From Ruminococcus flavefaciens (lineage in GTDB: Bacteria > Bacillota > Clostridia > Oscillospirales > Ruminococcaceae): DNA of 64,000 nt. The translations under genes were made by a program, and so were the position numbers. The notes under the pieces were generated by a model. The model had not been told where the DNA came from, did no database searches, and saw only the letters and a list, made by a program, of their open reading frames with translations. Below are positions 61,141 through 64,000 of the stretch, piece by piece; position 1 is the stretch's first letter; every line of letters begins with the position of its first letter. Location of the stretch: contig SVNH01000003.1 in assembly GCA_015067005.1 (NCBI GenBank), positions 1 through 64,000 on the forward strand, written 5' to 3'.

Positions 61141-62104
61141 TATTCTTTATTCTCCCTTCGCTGAATTTTTCATATGCTTTAATGATATCCTGTACAAGCT
61201 TGTGTCTTACCACATCTTTTTCGGTGAACCTATGGATACCAATATCGTCTATACCTTTGAGTATTTTCAACGCCTCGACAAGTCCCGAACGTTTAGGATC
61301 AGGCAGGTCGATCTGTGTTATATCGCCGGTTATGATCATACGGCTGTCATTTCCGAGACGTGTAAGAAACATTTTTATCTGCTCCGATGTGGTATTCTGA
61401 GCCTCATCGAGGATTATGAATGCCTCATCGAGAGTACGTCCTCTCATATAGGCGAGAGGTGCGACCTCTATTATGCCCTTTTCCATATAACGTGCAAAGC
61501 TTTCTGCGCCGAACATATCAAAAAGCGCATCGTAAAGAGGTCTGAGGTAAGGATCAACCTTATCCTGAAGATCTCCCGGCAGAAAGCCGAGTTTTTCGCC
61601 TGCCTCAACTGCCGGACGCGTAAGGATTATCTTCTTGATCTTATGTTCGCGGAACGCCTTCACAGCCATTGCTACTGCAAGGTAGGTCTTACCTGTTCCG
61701 GCAGGACCAACGCCGATAACGATCGTATTTTCCTTGATAATGTCGATATACCGCTGCTGCCCGACTGTTCGCGCACGGAGTATCTTTCCGGAAGCAGTAA
61801 CACATATACCGTCTCTTCCGAGTTCCTCAAGTTCTCTCTCAACGCCCTCAGAGACCATAGAAGTAACATACCTTACTGTCTGCTCATTGAGAGCCTGTCC
61901 CTTGTTGCTCATTGAGAGAAGCGCCCTGACTGCGCGGCTTGCATCATCGACATTCTTTTCCCCGCCGATAAGCTTTATCCCGCCGTCTCGGCTGACCATG
62001 ATAACATCGTACTCTTTTTTGATCCTGCCGACATTATCATCAAGACTTCCGAAAACTGCCGAAAGCTGTTCCGGATCATCAACTGTCAGAAATTTTTCTG
62101 CCAT
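61133..62104 (-). CDS. phoH: PhoH-like ATPase
   Basis: 323 residues. Walker A GVGPAGTGKTYLAVAMAV, Walker B AFIILDEAQNTT and ITGDITQIDLP are complete; the N-terminal part is a short KH-like domain. Often paired with ybeY, as here, and thought to act in RNA metabolism. Confidence 0.94.
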   Translation of the reverse strand: MAEKFLTVDDPEQLSAVFGSLDDNVGRIKKEYDVIMVSRDGGIKLIGGEKNVDDASRAVRALLSMSNKGQALNEQTVRYVTSMVSEGVERELEELGRDGICVTASGKILRARTVGQQRYIDIIKENTIVIGVGPAGTGKTYLAVAMAVKAFREHKIKKIILTRPAVEAGEKLGFLPGDLQDKVDPYLRPLYDALFDMFGAESFARYMEKGIIEVAPLAYMRGRTLDEAFIILDEAQNTTSEQIKMFLTRLGNDSRMIITGDITQIDLPDPKRSGLVEALKILKGIDDIGIHRFTEKDVVRHKLVQDIIKAYEKFSEGRIKNNG

Positions 62105-62143
62105 TAAGTCGCTCCGATCTTTCCGTACATCCAGTACGGTTGA

Positions 62144-62650
62144 TTATTCATCCTGTTCCGGAAATCTTCCTGCCGAAGCAAGATTTGCGTTGGAATAAGC
62201 CTCGTCCGCCGAGACATCCTTCAGAACGCGCACATTATCAGGAAAATCTATCACCTGCTCCGGCGAACCGAGTTCAAGCTCCATTATCGCAAGTTTTCCG
62301 GAAAAAGGATAAGTATCCAGTTCAAAAAGCTGATCGTTGTGATCAAAGCAATATCTTACTTTTTCAACCGGTGCTATTTTTTTGTCTGACTGACTGAGAA
62401 GCTCGTTATACTCCTTCTCGCTGATCTCGAATTCATTTTCCTTTCGCGTTACAGGGGTAAGAAAGATCTTTTCTGTATAGGTGTATCTAACTTTGCCGTT
62501 TTCGCTTATACGTCTTACACGCCTTTGTGAATCATTTTCGCCTCTTGTGAGATATATCTGAGTTATACCGATCTTTCTTCTCACATCAAGCGCTGAAACA
62601 TCAGGCATTTCAACAAGGAATTTTCTTTCGATCTCAAGTCCGTTTGACAT
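62144..62650 (-). CDS. CYTH-domain protein
   Basis: 168 residues. EIERKFLV at the start is the ExExK signature of the CYTH triphosphate tunnel fold; SQRRVRRIS, RYTYTEK and LELDTYPFSGKLAIMELEL supply the basic and acidic tunnel residues. Probable triphosphatase acting on inorganic or organic triphosphates. First gene of the unit CYTH-phoH-ybeY-era. Confidence 0.9.
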   Translation of the reverse strand: MSNGLEIERKFLVEMPDVSALDVRRKIGITQIYLTRGENDSQRRVRRISENGKVRYTYTEKIFLTPVTRKENEFEISEKEYNELLSQSDKKIAPVEKVRYCFDHNDQLFELDTYPFSGKLAIMELELGSPEQVIDFPDNVRVLKDVSADEAYSNANLASAGRFPEQDE

Positions 62651-62813
62651 ATATCAGGTCTCCCATAGATTATGTTATGCCGCCCGCAATGTGCTCGAAG
62701 TCCTGTTTTACGGGATATTGCAGGAATTTTCAAATACTCATCCAATTGATCCGCAAATAGTATTTGCGCCTGTATTACGTCATAGGAGCACAATGCAGCA
62801 ATATCACACATAT

Positions 62814-62842
62814 ATTATATAACTTTTTTTGATTATTGTCAA
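62814..62842 (-). promoter_or_regulatory. Consensus promoter of the CYTH-phoH-ybeY-era unit
   Basis: TTGACA (62837-62842), 17 bp, TATAAT (62814-62819) on minus. The leader to 62650 is about 155 nt; it can form small stems such as GCAAATACTATTTGC but has no gene I would defend. Confidence 0.88.
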
Positions 62843-62895
62843 CAAAAACTTTTGTGACATTCTGTTTAAAGTGCTTAAAATTTTATATTTGTTGA

Positions 62896-62940
62896 AAAAG
62901 TGCCATAATATAACGTAAATACGTGTATTCCGGCGCTTTT
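62896..62940. terminator. Terminator of the histidine-kinase-like gene
   Basis: AAAAGTGCC (62896-62904) and GGCGCTTTT (62932-62940) with an inner ACGTAAATACGT. It lies 7 nt after the stop of the gene on minus. Confidence 0.75.
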
Positions 62941-62947
62941 ACATTGA

Positions 62948-63658
62948 TCACAGATCGCCGAGCATGAGTCTGTATACCGAGTTATTATCCGCACCAAAGA
63001 AATTCTTTTTACTCCTTAACTCCAGAACTTTTCCTGAAGATGAAACCGGAAGACATATCGTGACCGTATTCTCATTATAAACCATCTTCGCATTTATCCT
63101 AAAAGCAAAGAGTTCTACTATATTAAAATAGTTGTTGCTGAAAATATCATTTCTGTTCTCATCTTTTGCAATAGTACCGCCTGAGATCTTTATTTCCGTG
63201 CCCGAATCCGTTTCGCAGGCACTGAAAGTAACATCCAGCTTGCTTTCGGCAGAATTTTCGACCATTTTTCTTACAGTCTCGATGATTATATACCTCAGTA
63301 TGCGCTTGCTCGTTCTCATATAACAAGGTCTTTCCTCAATATATGACATATCACACCTGCTGCCGAGTATCCCTTTTATACCTCTGATAATTTCGTCAAT
63401 GAATTCACCGATATTAACAGCTTCATCCGTATTAGCTTCTTCCGTCAGAGCGCTGCATATTTCAGCAGTACGCATCAGCTTTGAGCATTGTTTCCGGATA
63501 TGATCATTATATTCGTTTTCTGAGGCATAATCCTTTGCCGAACCGCAAGCTGCCATTATGCCTGTTACTGCTGCACGTATCATACCACTGCAATAATTGG
63601 AATATTCCGATGTGAATCCGTTTTTGAAAAAGTCTGCAAAATCTTCATTATTGTACAT
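62948..63658 (-). CDS. Histidine-kinase-like protein with degenerate ATPase domain
   Basis: 236 residues without membrane segment. The N-terminal half is helical (YNDHIRKQCSKLMRTAEICSALTEE), like a dimerization domain with one histidine in NDHIRK. The C-terminal half has a GHKL fold pattern: IIIETVRKMVENSAESK (N box) and GTEIKISGGTIAKD where the G1 box DxGxG should be. The ATP-binding glycines are degenerate, so it may be a phosphotransferase or an inactive kinase, in the manner of Spo0B. Two Spo0A boxes in its promoter region support a link to Spo0A. Function is inference. Confidence 0.6.
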   Translation of the reverse strand: MYNNEDFADFFKNGFTSEYSNYCSGMIRAAVTGIMAACGSAKDYASENEYNDHIRKQCSKLMRTAEICSALTEEANTDEAVNIGEFIDEIIRGIKGILGSRCDMSYIEERPCYMRTSKRILRYIIIETVRKMVENSAESKLDVTFSACETDSGTEIKISGGTIAKDENRNDIFSNNYFNIVELFAFRINAKMVYNENTVTICLPVSSSGKVLELRSKKNFFGADNNSVYRLMLGDL

Positions 63659-63722
63659 CGCTTAGTTAAACTGCCTTTCCTGACGAACGCCCTTTTCTGG
63701 CATCCGATCAAATACTACCTAC

Positions 63723-63763
63723 ATTATACTACATTTTTCGACAAAATGGAATACTATTCGACA
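63723..63763 (-). promoter_or_regulatory. Promoter with two Spo0A boxes
   Basis: On minus TGTCGAA occurs at 63757-63763 and 63737-63743, 20 bp apart (two helical turns). TATAAT follows at 63723-63728, with no -35 of its own. A 0A box in the -35 region is the arrangement of Spo0A-activated SigA promoters. Confidence 0.68.
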
Positions 63764-63868
63764 ATTATAATCTGGTGTTATTATCAACAAAATTTGTCAT
63801 ATCATACACATAGCGATTGCACAATTTGAACATTTCGTAAAAAATCTGTTATTTTTTTATCTAACCTC

Positions 63869-63897
63869 TTGAAAAATCCCACTCGTTGAGTTATAAT
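63869..63897 (+). promoter_or_regulatory. Promoter of gap
   Basis: TTGAAA (63869-63874), 17 bp, TATAAT (63892-63897), 33 bp before the ATG. Confidence 0.8.
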
Positions 63898-63930
63898 AGA
63901 TATATAAATTATTTAGGAGGTAATTTTCCA

Positions 63931-64000
63931 ATGTCAGTTAAAGTTGCTATTAATGGTTTCGGCCGTATCGGTCGTCTTGCATTCAGACAGATGTTTGATG
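63931..64000 (+). CDS. gap: Glyceraldehyde-3-phosphate dehydrogenase (N-terminus only)
   Basis: The first 23 codons read MSVKVAINGFGRIGRLAFRQ, the NAD-binding start of GapA. TTAGGAGG stands 10 nt upstream. The remainder is outside the window. Glycolytic enzyme. Confidence 0.95.
   Translation, partial: MSVKVAINGFGRIGRLAFRQMFD

Noticed and set aside
62581-62811. 76-codon minus frame in the CYTH leader
   Set aside because: It begins at the predicted transcription start and runs out of frame into the CYTH gene; no SD, no family.

Overview
The window looks like chromosomal DNA of a low-to-mid GC Firmicute of the Ruminococcus type (Oscillospirales). Two secreted enzymes carry dockerin modules, which points to a cellulosome builder. 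A BspA-like leucine-rich surface protein, a spo0A gene, a spoIIA operon (spoIIAA-spoIIAB-sigF) and clostridial gene orders (mutS2-recO-era-ybeY-phoH) agree with this. The species call is inference from gene content only.

Layout. 1-1088: 3' part of a BspA-like LRR gene. 1272-5216: remnant of a mobilizable element (relaxase-like nuclease, MobC-like protein, then divergently a DUF960 protein, a zinc-ribbon amidoligase, a small hydrophobic protein, a class II glutamine amidotransferase and a serine resolvase cut off in mid-gene). 5623-13387: an AraC-type regulator with a LacI-like sensor domain, facing two dockerin enzymes (a double metalloprotease, and a CE4 deacetylase joined to a CE2-type esterase). 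13556-14882: mobile debris, including an in-frame fusion of a large serine recombinase N-terminus to an IS256-type transposase. 15363-31120: a genomic island of about 15.8 kb integrated in the 3' end of tRNA-Ser(GGA). It is bounded by a 23-bp direct repeat and has its integrase and putative arm sites at the ends. It carries a HerA/FtsK-like ATPase, an ImmA-like protease, a TetR-controlled ABC exporter and a second, complete copy of the amidoligase cassette. 31196-45607: tRNA-Leu, spo0A, a candidate structured RNA, lepA, hemW, spoIIA, a flavin reductase, a class A penicillin-binding protein, an RNA methyltransferase, rmuC, comF and an amidohydrolase. 45651-53769: a long polyamine operon read on the minus strand. 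53784-62842: yfhO-like, mutS2, recO, yqzL-like, era, ybeY, phoH and a CYTH gene. 62948-64000: a histidine-kinase-like gene with two Spo0A boxes, then the start of gap.

How the genes work together. The two amidoligase cassettes share gene order, spacing and a covarying hairpin. This suggests a mobile peptide or cell-wall amidation system in which the GATase subunit may supply ammonia to, or act on the product of, the amidoligase. In the polyamine operon, arginine decarboxylase and agmatinase make putrescine, and both known routes from putrescine to spermidine are encoded together (AdoMet decarboxylase plus spermidine synthase, and carboxyspermidine dehydrogenase plus decarboxylase). It begins with a leader of about 210 nt that ends in an intrinsic terminator next to the speD start, so attenuation or a riboswitch is likely. 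Spo0A, spoIIA and the 0A-box gene form a sporulation-type regulatory set, although Spo0A lacks the usual receiver lysine.

Strongest candidates for undescribed biology: the paired amidoligase cassettes, the speD leader, and the rod-shaped RNA between spo0A and lepA.
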